Position numbers and translations under genes: made by a program. Positions 42,583 through 50,901 of a stretch of DNA of 60,835 nucleotides are shown here, one piece after another. The stretch's first letter is position 1. Every line of letters starts with the position of its first letter. Below the pieces are notes generated by a model that was not told where the DNA came from, made no database searches, and saw only the letters and a list, made by a program, of their open reading frames with translations. Source of the stretch: Anaerolineales bacterium (lineage in GTDB: Bacteria; Chloroflexota; Anaerolineae; Anaerolineales; Villigracilaceae); NCBI GenBank assembly GCA_016932715.1, contig JAFGCG010000063.1:1-60835 (forward strand), read 5' to 3'.

Positions 42583-42821
42583 CGTTCGTCATACGCCTTT
42601 CGCGTCACTTCATTGGCCATGACCGGTCCCAAGAGGGGTTGCCATTTCGGATCCTCCCATGTCCCCAGCCTCGTTGCATTGTGCAGCAGCACATCGCCGC
42701 TCTGACCCATGTCAAAAAGGATCTGGCCCGCGGAGGTCGCGATGGCAAAAGCCAGCCCATGCTCGGCACGAAAAGAATGAACCAGGGCGTTGTTATCAAC
42801 CAGACAGCGTAACGTAAACAT
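42579..42821 (-). pseudogene. Chimeric ORF: MBL-fold N-terminus joined to CGGC-protein C-terminus
   Basis: 80 codons. Residues 1-52 match the first 52 of the MBL protein at 40874-41713 (MFTLxCLVDNNAL, SFxAEHGL, FAIATSAGQ), including the GAGGTyTCCyAAA leader. From RLG on, it matches the last 25 residues of the CGGC protein at 52804-53241 (TWxDPKWQPLLGPVM). The join lies at a shared CTGGGG. The metal site of the MBL fold and the CGGC motif are both lost, so neither parent function can remain. The ancestral stop TAA has become GAA, adding two codons and an ATGA overlap with DUF89 copy 1; it may survive only for translational coupling. Confidence 0.85.
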
Positions 42822-42842
42822 TTTGGGAGACCTCGAGTTTTC

Positions 42843-43598
42843 TTACAATTTTGAAATAACCGGTATGACTCGCTTGCGGCTGTGATCGGCAACTTCTTTT
42901 GTGTCCATCAAATCGTTTTCCGGGAACGGCACCTGGATTTCTTCGGCAAGGAACGACGCACCTTTCGTGCGCACAAACTGCATAAATAACCGGAATGGCT
43001 CTTTCTCGCTGCGTGTCATGATCAAGTGGTCAGCCAGGGCTTCCAGTTCTGCAATCTCTTCCTTCTTTGCGCTCGTGCTGGCAGAGAACAGATAGGTGTA
43101 TTGTTTTTCTCCCTGCATCGTGGCTTTCATCTTTTCCAGGATTTCTTTCCCATAGGTGGGAGAAAACAATAACAGGTTGAGCGCCGAGGCAAAAATCAAG
43201 ATGCCAGGGCCTTCATTGGGGACCAGTGCGCAGGCGCGTTCCAGCGCCAGGTCCCAAATCTGAGGCTTGACCATGTTGGCTTTGAAACGATTTCCGGAGG
43301 GCTCCGTCATTCCATCCAGGGTTGCGTCCAGTTCGATAAACGCAACCTTGTCGGAATAATCCGCCAGATCAAGCTGCGCCATGTTCTTCAATGCTGTGAT
43401 GATGAAGTTGTGATCAGGGTATTGCAGCGACATGAAGATGACACTGCCGCCCTGCCGTAGCCATGCCGCCACGATCACATTCCCGATCAGGGGTTTGCCG
43501 GAACCGCCGGGTCCGCTCAGGAAGATCGAACTGGGGATAGGCAGACCTTGCGGCAACAGGCGGTCGAACCAGGCTTGTTGTGTATATAGCGTTTGCAT
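42843..43598 (-). CDS. RecA/KaiC-superfamily P-loop protein with altered Walker motifs
   Basis: A 251-residue cytoplasmic protein. The N-terminal LSGPGGSGKPLIGNVI (about 28-43) is a Walker A in which Thr/Ser after Lys is Pro. GGSVIFMSLQYP follows as in KaiC-like proteins. The expected Walker B strand, ILIFASALNLLLF near 133, lacks its Asp. The C-terminus is 'LADHLIMTRSEKEPFRLFMQFVRTKG'. Nucleotide may bind, but hydrolysis is doubtful. It sits between AmrS and the chimeric ORF, without a partner that explains it. Confidence 0.65.
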   Translation of the reverse strand: MQTLYTQQAWFDRLLPQGLPIPSSIFLSGPGGSGKPLIGNVIVAAWLRQGGSVIFMSLQYPDHNFIITALKNMAQLDLADYSDKVAFIELDATLDGMTEPSGNRFKANMVKPQIWDLALERACALVPNEGPGILIFASALNLLLFSPTYGKEILEKMKATMQGEKQYTYLFSASTSAKKEEIAELEALADHLIMTRSEKEPFRLFMQFVRTKGASFLAEEIQVPFPENDLMDTKEVADHSRKRVIPVISKL

Positions 43599-43643
43599 AT
43601 CAAACTCCAGTGGAAATCATCGCACCACGCCCTGATAAGGTGT

Positions 43644-44702
43644 TCATTGCCGACTCCTTTCATTACTTCTCATGTCAATACCAGCGATTGGTTCACCACA
43701 AGCCGGGCACTTATCTGTTTCCATTCGATTGAAGATCACGCCAAGGCTGTATCGCCGGATGAGCGCACGACCACAATTGGGACAAAACGTATCATTACCT
43801 TCCATTTGTATATTGCCAACGTAAACATACTGCAGTCCCTCCTCCCGTCCGATTTGCTGTGCCTGCTGCAGCGTTGCCAGCGGCGTAGGAGGTGTATCCC
43901 TCATCTTGTAAGCCGGGAAGAAGCGACTGATATGCCATGGGGTATCCACTCCCAATTCCTGTGCCACGAACTGGGCTGCATCCTGTAGTTCGGAATGGTC
44001 ATCATTGATTCCCGGGATCACCAGGGTAGTCACCTCGAGCCAGATCCCCAGTTTTTTCATAAGCTTCATGGTATCCAGAACAGGCTGTAAGTCAGCTCCT
44101 ACAAAGCGGTGATAGGTCTGTTTGCGAAACGCCTTCAAATCCACATTGGCTGCATCCAGATATGGATGGAAAGTCTCCAGCATCTCCGGGGTCATGTAGC
44201 CGTTGGTAACATAGATGTTGGCAAGACCAGCCTGGTGAGCCAGTCTGGCAGTATCGCAGGCATACTCAAAGAAGATGGTTGGCTCGGTGTATGTGTATGC
44301 GATGCTGCGGCTGCCACTCTTGCGCGCGAGGTCGACGATCTGTTCGGGAGCGGCCGGGCTTCCGGCAATCAGGTCCTGTTCGCGCGGCATCTGGGAGATT
44401 TGCCAGTTCTGGCACCAGCGGCAGCGGAAGTTGCAGCCTGGCGTTGCCATGGAGTATGCCAGCGAACCCGGATAGAAATGATAAAGAGGTTTCTTTTCCA
44501 CCGGGTCTACATTCTGGCTGATGGTACGCCCGTAGACGAGGGTATAAAGGATGCCGCCCACGTTCTTCCGCACATGGCAGGCACCCAGTCTGCCATCTGG
44601 AATCACACAGTGATGTGCGCATAAATTACAGCGCACCCGTTTTTGCGTAAGCCTTTCATAGAGCAAAGCCTCATGGAGATAACTAGCCTTCACCTGGATC
44701 AT
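43644..44702 (-). CDS. amrS: AmmeMemoRadiSam system radical SAM enzyme (AmrS-like)
   Basis: A 352-residue radical SAM protein. An N-terminal Cys cluster CNLCAHHC near 25 is followed by the 4Fe-4S motif GCNFRCRWCQNW (CxxxCxxC) near 90. 'AYTYTEPTIFFEYA' near 135 and 'NVDLKAF' follow, and two rubredoxin-like CxxC pairs (CPNCGRAL, CPACGEP) lie at the C-terminus. This is the AmrS/PflA-like layout, usually joined by AMMECR1 and Memo genes, which are absent from the window. The start at 44702 has GAGAGG upstream; the longer frame overlaps the Usp gene. Confidence 0.88.
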   Translation of the reverse strand: MIQVKASYLHEALLYERLTQKRVRCNLCAHHCVIPDGRLGACHVRKNVGGILYTLVYGRTISQNVDPVEKKPLYHFYPGSLAYSMATPGCNFRCRWCQNWQISQMPREQDLIAGSPAAPEQIVDLARKSGSRSIAYTYTEPTIFFEYACDTARLAHQAGLANIYVTNGYMTPEMLETFHPYLDAANVDLKAFRKQTYHRFVGADLQPVLDTMKLMKKLGIWLEVTTLVIPGINDDHSELQDAAQFVAQELGVDTPWHISRFFPAYKMRDTPPTPLATLQQAQQIGREEGLQYVYVGNIQMEGNDTFCPNCGRALIRRYSLGVIFNRMETDKCPACGEPIAGIDMRSNERSRQ

Positions 44703-44724
44703 ATAAGCCTCTCGACGCTGACTT

Positions 44725-45681
44725 TTAGTGACCTTTCTTTTCCCTAGCAATCATTTCGGCAGAGGTCCTTTGCACCTCTGCGCGATCAAGATCCTGCACG
44801 ATCAGAAGGGGTGTCATGCCATAGACGATAAAGCTCAGTGTTACACTTCCGTAAGGCCATCTGGGATTCCCAGATTGGCCATGAGCGCTTAGCAAAACCA
44901 GATCTACATGTTCTACTTCCACCAAATCATGTAGTTCTGTATAACCACCCTCAACGATGTGTATATGGCTGTCTACTCCAGGCATTGAATGGGAACAAAG
45001 CTCCTCCAAATATTTTGCGGTCCACTTCCTGTTATGATCGGTGATTTGGGATACTAACTCGGTTTCAGCAGGCGTAAGAGGTAGACGAGAATGTATTGCT
45101 GGTTTGCGAGTTAAATGCGCTAAGAGGAGTTTGGAACGATAGTAATGTGAAATCACTTTTGTTACTGGCAGGACAACTTCGGCTCTTTGAGATCCATCTA
45201 GCGGTACCATAAGTTGACGATATCCCTGGTTTGCCAGATCATGATTTACAGGTCGATAGGCTCGCACGATGAGCAACGATATAAAGGCGCGTAGAATGAT
45301 TTTCTGGAAAACGCCGCTAACATTCCAATTGCTCAAGCCACTTTGTCCATGGCTGCTGAGAATAATCAGATCGATATCGTTCTGGTGAGCAAAGTCGATA
45401 ATGTGTTCTGCTGCTTGCCCTTCTCTTAGAGTTTTGGTGACTTTTAGACCAAAACCCTTTAGGCGGACAGTCATTTCAATAAGATAGCTGTCTGCTTCAG
45501 CTCTAAAGAACTCCCATTCCACAGGATCGATGGTCTGGGCAATAGCTGGACTGTGGGGTTGCTCCAAAACCTGCAATAAAGTGACGTCTGCATCGAAAGC
45601 CCTGGCAAAAGCAATAACGTGAGGCAGCACACATTCAGCCAGAGAAGAGCCATCCAGCGGTACAAGAATCCTTTTAAACAT
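44725..45681 (-). CDS. Tandem universal stress protein (UspA x2)
   Basis: A 318-residue protein with two UspA domains. Domain 1: FKRILVPLDGSSLAE...LIILSSHGQSGLS (about 1-145). Domain 2: YRQLMVPLDGSQRAE...LVLLSAHGQSG (about 155-300). The ATP-binding GxxG-S/N loops are partly changed (GQSGLSNWNVSG, GQSGNPRWPYGS). The gene is visibly more AT-rich than its neighbours. Role: stress or energy sensing by nucleotide binding (family knowledge). Confidence 0.9.
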   Translation of the reverse strand: MFKRILVPLDGSSLAECVLPHVIAFARAFDADVTLLQVLEQPHSPAIAQTIDPVEWEFFRAEADSYLIEMTVRLKGFGLKVTKTLREGQAAEHIIDFAHQNDIDLIILSSHGQSGLSNWNVSGVFQKIILRAFISLLIVRAYRPVNHDLANQGYRQLMVPLDGSQRAEVVLPVTKVISHYYRSKLLLAHLTRKPAIHSRLPLTPAETELVSQITDHNRKWTAKYLEELCSHSMPGVDSHIHIVEGGYTELHDLVEVEHVDLVLLSAHGQSGNPRWPYGSVTLSFIVYGMTPLLIVQDLDRAEVQRTSAEMIAREKKGH

Positions 45682-45753
45682 AATCAGTCTCCCTGTGATG
45701 TCAAGCCTGAGTTTTTATCACGTACAACTCCCGTCCCCGGTGTAGGGTCCGGG

Positions 45754-45786
45754 ACCGGTGTGCCGTCCAGGGCATCCAGCCCGCGC
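45754..45786 (-). pseudogene. TrmO C-terminal gene remnant
   Basis: 33 bp identical at 31 positions to 46391-46423 inside trmO. It encodes RGLDALDGTPV in the same orientation, followed by PDP instead of LDL. No more of a second trmO is seen, so it is a leftover of a duplication, now downstream of the ICMT-like gene. Confidence 0.7.
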
Positions 45787-45827
45787 TTGCATTGTTTCCA
45801 TAGAGCCGCCCCAATTCCTCCAGTCAT

Positions 45828-46352
45828 TCAATACTCCAATCCATTTTTTGCTACGCCTATGGGTTTGGCGAGAACGTGGAGAACGCACAATGGTTTGGGA
45901 AAGAGCATGGGCACCTTTCGACGATAGGCTTTGTATTCTTCTCCAAAGTTCTTTACCAATTCCTTCTCTTCCACCAGGAAAAGGAATGCAGCAATCCACA
46001 TCCACTGCGTGATGGAGATGAGCAGAAACGACCAGATATGGCCAATGAGCAATCCAAAGGAGGGCATAAATATCCCCACCGCCATATGGTGAGGATGTCG
46101 CACACATTGATAGATGTCTCCCGTGACCAGCCGGGTTGTGCATCCCCACTCTTTCGACTCTCCCAGGAGACTGAGCAGTTTTCCGGATCTTTTCAGCGGG
46201 AAATGAGCTAGTATCATGCCAGCCAGACCCAGGAAACGTATGGGAATAGGAAAGGCTTCCGTTCGGAGGCTGAGATCGGCGATGATCCCCCCAGCCAGGG
46301 AGATGCCGACCAGAAAAAGCCAGTATATGACACGTTTGCGACATTTGGACAT
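45828..46352 (-). CDS. Isoprenylcysteine methyltransferase-like (ICMT/PEMT) membrane protein
   Basis: A 174-residue protein with four to five helices. The SAM-binding C-terminal pattern CVRHPHHMAVGIF (RHPxY variant) near 83 and EEKELVKNFGEEYKAYRRKVPMLFP near 130 define the ICMT/phospholipid-methyltransferase family. The usual Tyr of RHPxY is His here. The substrate is unknown; bacterial members methylate lipids or small molecules. It lies 16 nt after trmO. Confidence 0.85.
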   Translation of the reverse strand: MSKCRKRVIYWLFLVGISLAGGIIADLSLRTEAFPIPIRFLGLAGMILAHFPLKRSGKLLSLLGESKEWGCTTRLVTGDIYQCVRHPHHMAVGIFMPSFGLLIGHIWSFLLISITQWMWIAAFLFLVEEKELVKNFGEEYKAYRRKVPMLFPKPLCVLHVLAKPIGVAKNGLEY

Positions 46353-46368
46353 GTTCCTGCTCTCTTCC

Positions 46369-46791
46369 TCAAGCTGGTTTCAGATCAAGCACCGGCGTGC
46401 CATCCAGGGCATCCAGCCCGCGCACGGTCAGGACGTTCCCTTCGATGGATAACAATTCGACCCTAGTGAGTCCGATGGGGTTTGGACGGTTGGGGCTGTG
46501 CAGCGAAAAGACGCCGCGTTTGGGGCGGCTCCGGTCGCCGCGTGGATGTTGCAGCAGCTCGTAGCCCCGGGAACGATGAAAAACAAAGATGACCAGCAAC
46601 GCCATGCCTGGCTCCAGTCTGGAGAGTCCTTCCACCAGATCGGCAGCGAGTACAATGCGTGAGAGCGAAGCGGTCAGAGTATCGGGCTTGGTCGATTCAC
46701 GGAATTCGTTTTCCACATATCCAATGGCTTGAAATCGAATGGCTTGTGGGTCTCTCCTGTTTTGTAATTCCTTTCTTCTGTCTTTACTCAT
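46369..46791 (-). CDS. trmO: tRNA (N6-threonylcarbamoyladenosine37-N6)-methyltransferase TrmO
   Basis: A 140-residue beta-barrel SAM enzyme that methylates t6A37 of Thr tRNAs. Key motifs: IGYVENEF near 22, FVFHRSRG near 70, RPKRGVFSLHSPNRPNPIGLTRVELL near 90-115, and RGLDALDGTPVLDLKP at the end. The ATG at 46791 has GAGG at a fitting distance; the one at 46800 is too close. In other organisms it often lies with molybdate or metal genes as TsaA. Confidence 0.9.
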   Translation of the reverse strand: MSKDRRKELQNRRDPQAIRFQAIGYVENEFRESTKPDTLTASLSRIVLAADLVEGLSRLEPGMALLVIFVFHRSRGYELLQHPRGDRSRPKRGVFSLHSPNRPNPIGLTRVELLSIEGNVLTVRGLDALDGTPVLDLKPA

Positions 46792-46810
46792 GATGCTCAT
46801 CCTCGTTGCC

Positions 46811-48739
46811 CTAGATCCTCCGTCCGACCTCGAACCCTTCCCAGATGGCTTCCAGCGCTTTGCGAGGCTGGAATGCGTCCCCAATGACATGGGTTTCCAG
46901 CCCGCTGTACTGTAACACTCCTGCCAGGTCGCGGTTGGGGCGCATCCCTACAGCCATGATCACCGTTTCGATAGGGAAGCGATCTGTACTTTCCTCTTTC
47001 TGGACGAACGCTTCATCCCTGGTCAATCTGATGAGTTTGGTGTGGGTATGAATCACCACTCCCTGTTTTTTGAGCCGCCCGAGCAGCATCGCCCGCGCAA
47101 GGATATCCATCTCTGCTCCTGTCTCTGGCAGCATTTCAATAAGCGTGACTCGCACTCCGCGCGCTGCCATGTAATCCGCCGATTCCAGCCCGACCAGCCC
47201 GCCGCCGATCACAAAAGCTGTCTGCGTCTCCACCTGCTCCACGCCGCTCAACAGGTCCGTTGCCAGGAGAAAACGGGTCTCTTCGATACCGGGAAAAGGG
47301 ATGGTGAGCGGAATAGCGCCGGTGGCGATGATGACGGCATCCGGGTGCAGGCTGAGTACCATTTGGGCTGTGACACGTGTGCTCATATGAAGCTCGACGC
47401 CCGCGCGGCTGACCATCAGGGCAAGATGGTCGATCACATCCAGGAACTCTTCCTTGTGAGGTGCCTGCGCCGCCAGATGGAACTGGCCTCCCAGCCGATC
47501 CGACTCTTCGTACAGTTTGACGTGGTGGCCGCGCAGCGCAGCGATATGGGCTGCCTCCAGCCCTGCTGGCCCGCCGCCCACGACCATTACATCCCGCGGT
47601 TGCTCAGCCGGGACGATCCGGATCTCAGCTTCCCTGCCCGTGAAGGGATTGAACATACAGTGCGTGCCCTGCCCGGCGCGTAACTGAGCCAGGCAGCCCT
47701 GGTGGCATGCTGCGCACAGCAGGATCGCCGGCTCGTCCCCGGACTCGGTCTTGCGCACCCAATCGGGATCAGCCAGGAACGGGCGCGCCAATCCGATCAG
47801 GTCAGCCTGGCCCGCCTCCAGCGCCTCGCGCGCCAGGGAGGGGGTGCGGATGCGCCCGGCGACGATGACGGGCAGCCCGCATGCCGCTCTGATTTGGGCT
47901 GCCATAGGAAGGAGATTTGCCTTTGGCGTGCCGGTCGGGTACAGGCAATAGGGCACCGATTCGCACATCGTTCCGGATGTAACGCTGATGGCGTCGACTC
48001 CGAGCGGTTTCAGGAGGCGGGCGATCTCGATCGCCTCTTCAAGGGTCAGACCTCCTTCCACGTAATCCTGTGCGTTCAGGCGCACGACCATGGGAATGTC
48101 GCTCCCAACCTGCTCGCGCACGGCGGAGATCACTTCCCGTCCGAAACGGAGACGATCCTTGAGTGCGCCGCCATATTCATCTTCCCTATGATTGGTATGG
48201 GGAGAGAGGAACTGATGGATGAGATAACCGTGACTGAAAGGAATCTCAATGGCATCGAAGCCTGCCTCCCGGGCGCGACGTGCAGCTGCGCCAAAGGCGC
48301 TGACCCCTTCGAGGATTTCGCTTTTGTCCAGAGGCCGGGGAACGACCTGATTGGCGGGACAAAATACATCCGAAGCGGAAACCCGTTCCTGCGCGGGGAC
48401 CAGGCCAGGATTCGCCGCGCGCCCGGCATGGTTGATGTGCGCCATCATCAGACCGTCAGCCGCATGCACTGCCTCTGTCAAACGCTGGAGTCCGTGTATT
48501 GCCGCGTCCGTATGGATGTCCAACTGGGTGGGAAGCTCCCGGCCATTGGATTGCACATACATTGGCTCGGTGGCGATCAGCCCGACCCTCCCTTGTGCAC
48601 GGCGAACGTAGAAGGCGATGTGTTGATCGGTTACTTCTCCCGCTTCTGTTCCATACCCTAGTTTTACGGTGGTCATCACTACCCGGTTGGGCAGTGTCAG
48701 GCTTCCCAGTTGAAATGGTCCCAGCATCTTTTCGTTCAT
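46811..48739 (-). CDS. NADH:flavin oxidoreductase / 2,4-dienoyl-CoA reductase (old yellow enzyme, FadH-like)
   Basis: A 642-residue redox enzyme. The N-terminal OYE FMN barrel (about 1-325) has LPNRVVMTTVK, the active-site region FSHGYLIHQFLSP and VAGRIRTP. A 4Fe-4S site lies at CAACHQGC and a later Cys of THCMFNP near 345. The C-terminal FAD/NAD(P) domains have VVGGGPAGLEAA near 380, a second loop VIGGGLVGLESA near 520 and VGMRPN. The full FadH/trimethylamine dehydrogenase layout is present. The substrate is uncertain. Confidence 0.92.
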   Translation of the reverse strand: MNEKMLGPFQLGSLTLPNRVVMTTVKLGYGTEAGEVTDQHIAFYVRRAQGRVGLIATEPMYVQSNGRELPTQLDIHTDAAIHGLQRLTEAVHAADGLMMAHINHAGRAANPGLVPAQERVSASDVFCPANQVVPRPLDKSEILEGVSAFGAAARRAREAGFDAIEIPFSHGYLIHQFLSPHTNHREDEYGGALKDRLRFGREVISAVREQVGSDIPMVVRLNAQDYVEGGLTLEEAIEIARLLKPLGVDAISVTSGTMCESVPYCLYPTGTPKANLLPMAAQIRAACGLPVIVAGRIRTPSLAREALEAGQADLIGLARPFLADPDWVRKTESGDEPAILLCAACHQGCLAQLRAGQGTHCMFNPFTGREAEIRIVPAEQPRDVMVVGGGPAGLEAAHIAALRGHHVKLYEESDRLGGQFHLAAQAPHKEEFLDVIDHLALMVSRAGVELHMSTRVTAQMVLSLHPDAVIIATGAIPLTIPFPGIEETRFLLATDLLSGVEQVETQTAFVIGGGLVGLESADYMAARGVRVTLIEMLPETGAEMDILARAMLLGRLKKQGVVIHTHTKLIRLTRDEAFVQKEESTDRFPIETVIMAVGMRPNRDLAGVLQYSGLETHVIGDAFQPRKALEAIWEGFEVGRRI

Positions 48740-48757
48740 CGCGGTTCCTTGTAATAC

Positions 48758-49414
48758 TTAAGCCGGCTTGTGTGCCGCCAGCAGACGCACGTATCCGAAA
48801 TAGTACTTGTGAACGCGGAATCTATCGAAGCTCTGTTCGCGCAGGATTGCCTGTAAGTTCCGCCCGATGAAATCGGTTGCCAGGGGACATTCCAACTTGA
48901 AAGCAAAACGCACGAGCCAGGGAGAACGCCTTAGATCGAATTCGTTGTAATCCAAAATAAGAAACTCGCCGCCGGGTTTCAGGGCGCGGTAGGCGTTGTC
49001 AATGACTTTCAAACGGTCTTCTTGAATCAAGCCATGCAGCACAAAAGAGATAAAAACTTTGTTGAACTCATCTTGATAGGGCAGCGGCTCTTCGATACGC
49101 CGTTTTTCGATGGCGACGCGGGGATGGTTGGCGAAACGTCGCAGCGCCTGTTCCAGCATCTCCGAACCGATATCCAGCCCTACAACGCGACCCTCTTCGG
49201 AGAGGTATTTGTTCATGAGAATGATGTTGCGCCCGGTGCCGGAACCCAGATCCAGGACGCTGTCGGCAGGCTGGATTCGCATGTCCTTCACCGCCTGGCG
49301 GATGAAGAGGGGGTAGGTGCCGCCGGTGATCAGGTTCATGAAAAAATCGTAGTGGCGGGCTTCAAAGCCGGTCACCTCCACTTTCGAATCAGAGCGGGTG
49401 TATGTTGAGTCCAT
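48758..49414 (-). CDS. Class I SAM methyltransferase, UbiE-like
   Basis: A 218-residue protein. SAM loop VLDLGSGTGRNIILM near 54, VVGLDIGSEML near 77 and FNKVFISFVLHGL near 118. 'ALKPGGEFLILDYNEFD' follows. The C-terminal part resembles methyltransferases of quinones or arsenite-type substrates, but no diagnostic Cys triad is seen. It lies 18 nt before the OYE gene, so they may act on the same small molecule (inference). Confidence 0.85.
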   Translation of the reverse strand: MDSTYTRSDSKVEVTGFEARHYDFFMNLITGGTYPLFIRQAVKDMRIQPADSVLDLGSGTGRNIILMNKYLSEEGRVVGLDIGSEMLEQALRRFANHPRVAIEKRRIEEPLPYQDEFNKVFISFVLHGLIQEDRLKVIDNAYRALKPGGEFLILDYNEFDLRRSPWLVRFAFKLECPLATDFIGRNLQAILREQSFDRFRVHKYYFGYVRLLAAHKPA

Positions 49415-49418
49415 TTCT

Positions 49419-49712
49419 TTATCCTCGTATTTTCTTCTCCGGGCGGCTTTCCTTCTGATCGGGTACGGGCGATGGGCAGGCGTTCGAGAAGGTGGTGACC
49501 ATCACGACTCGGCCTGCTTCAGCGGCTCGCCGAAAGGCCTCCTGCAAAGCAGAAAAGACCGCCGCCGTGTCGCCGGAGATCAGCGTGCTCATAGGTCCAG
49601 GATGCACATCCAGACCATGCTGAAGAAAGACGTTCAGGGCTTCGTCGATCGCAAGCGACAAGTCATCCTGACCTAAAGGATACAGGCTGACCTGGGCTGA
49701 AATACCGGCCAT
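49419..49712 (-). CDS. MTH1187 family thiamine-binding protein (DUF77)
   Basis: A 97-residue ferredoxin-like fold protein. ISAQVSLYPLGQDDLSLAIDEAL at the start and HPGPMSTLISGDTAAVF in the middle are the MTH1187/YqgV signature. Members bind thiamine or HMP and form tetramers. The C-terminal 20 residues are charged and not conserved. It is packed between two methyltransferase genes, 4 nt from one. Confidence 0.9.
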   Translation of the reverse strand: MAGISAQVSLYPLGQDDLSLAIDEALNVFLQHGLDVHPGPMSTLISGDTAAVFSALQEAFRRAAEAGRVVMVTTFSNACPSPVPDQKESRPEKKIRG

Positions 49713-49727
49713 TTCTCACTCCTTCCA

Positions 49728-50366
49728 TCAATGCAGTTTGACTGCCATGCCAATAAACCCGCCCCAGGGAAGCGGGAGCGCGTTTTGCCAGCAGGACCAG
49801 AGGGTAGTGCGCCAGACAGTCTTTGGCTTATCACCAGCAATCTCCTCCACCACGCGCTTCAGTTCATTCGGCGTGTAGAAATGGGCAGCTTCCCAGATCG
49901 GACCTGCCTCACGCTTGTATTGCCGGCCCAGCCGGCTTTGCGCGTTCAGCACACCCAGGATCAGTCCCTCCCTGGCAACGCGGATCGCTTCTGTCAGTGC
50001 CACGATAGGATCGGGGAGAAACTCCAATGTTGTTATCAAGGCAACCAGATCAATGGAAGAAGAGCGGAATGGAAGCAAAGCTGCATCTCCTTGCAGGCAT
50101 ACCGGGCTTTTCAAGCGGATGGCTTCTTCCAGCATAGGCCTGGAAGAGTCCAGCCCCGTTGCCAGCAGTCCCTGTTCACCGAACCAGCGCGTAAAATGGC
50201 CCGTGCCGCTGCCAATTTCCAGAATGGAATGTGCTGCTTTGAATTTACTCAACAGCCATTTCAAGAGAGCCTTCTCCTGTCGATCGGCCGTTCGACCAAC
50301 TGTCTGATACCAGGCTTCGTAATTGGCAGCCGTTTCGGGACTAGTAAAGGGATTGTTTGTGGGCAT
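49728..50366 (-). CDS. Class I SAM methyltransferase (type 11)
   Basis: A 212-residue protein with 'AANYEAWYQTVGR', SAM motif ILEIGSGTGHFTRWF near 48, ATGLDSSRPMLEEA near 68, GDAALLPF near 92 and 'SIDLVALITTLEFLPDP'. These features place it among type-11 methyltransferases often found beside metal-cofactor genes; the substrate is unknown. The second methyltransferase at 48758-49414 is not closely related. Confidence 0.87.
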   Translation of the reverse strand: MPTNNPFTSPETAANYEAWYQTVGRTADRQEKALLKWLLSKFKAAHSILEIGSGTGHFTRWFGEQGLLATGLDSSRPMLEEAIRLKSPVCLQGDAALLPFRSSSIDLVALITTLEFLPDPIVALTEAIRVAREGLILGVLNAQSRLGRQYKREAGPIWEAAHFYTPNELKRVVEEIAGDKPKTVWRTTLWSCWQNALPLPWGGFIGMAVKLH

Positions 50367-50411
50367 CCAGGGCTACGCCTTTTTGTCTCATTGATGAACG
50401 GCTGGCTTCCC

Positions 50412-50849
50412 TCAGGGGGTCTGCGCCCGTTTCTCTTCTTCCATTTTCACGAATGCCCGGAAGATATCGCTCTCCGTGATGATCCCGACCAGTTGGCTGC
50501 CTTCGACCACGGGCAGAGCGCTGATCTTAAGTTCGAACATCAGTCGGGCAGCCTCGATCAGAGGTGCATCGGGAGTGATGGTCTTGGGATCCCTGGTCAT
50601 CACCTGATGGACAGTCATTCTGGAAAGCATGTCGGTGATTCTGACCAGGTCCAAACAGATGCCAGCCGGTGGTTCTGCCCGGCGCAGGTCTTCCAGCGTG
50701 ATGATACCTACCAGTCGTTCCTTCTCCATCACAGGCAGGCGGCGAACTTTATTATTGATCATCAACCAATAGGCATCCCTCAATGGAGTATTTGGAGAAA
50801 CGACGATCGGCTTTGGAGTCATCCAATCACGAATCAGATGATTTGTCAT
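50412..50849 (-). CDS. Tandem CBS-domain protein
   Basis: A 145-residue protein made of two CBS motifs: IRDWMTPKPIVVSPNTPLRDAYW...VGIITLEDLRR (about 5-62) and VHQVMTRDPKTITPDAPLIEAARL...LVGIITESDIFR (about 78-138). Together they form one Bateman module that binds adenine nucleotides. No fused effector is present, so it acts as a stand-alone energy sensor. The start at 50849 has GGAAGGGAG upstream. Confidence 0.92.
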   Translation of the reverse strand: MTNHLIRDWMTPKPIVVSPNTPLRDAYWLMINNKVRRLPVMEKERLVGIITLEDLRRAEPPAGICLDLVRITDMLSRMTVHQVMTRDPKTITPDAPLIEAARLMFELKISALPVVEGSQLVGIITESDIFRAFVKMEEEKRAQTP

Positions 50850-50901
50850 ACGAGCTCCCTTCCATACCATGGGATTGCACGAAGATCATAATGTCCTTCA
50901 C

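Noticed and set aside
45718..46344. A 208-codon frame overlapping the ICMT-like gene on the same strand
   Set aside because: It is out of frame with the membrane protein that has the RHPxH/EE motifs, and its translation has no pattern of its own.
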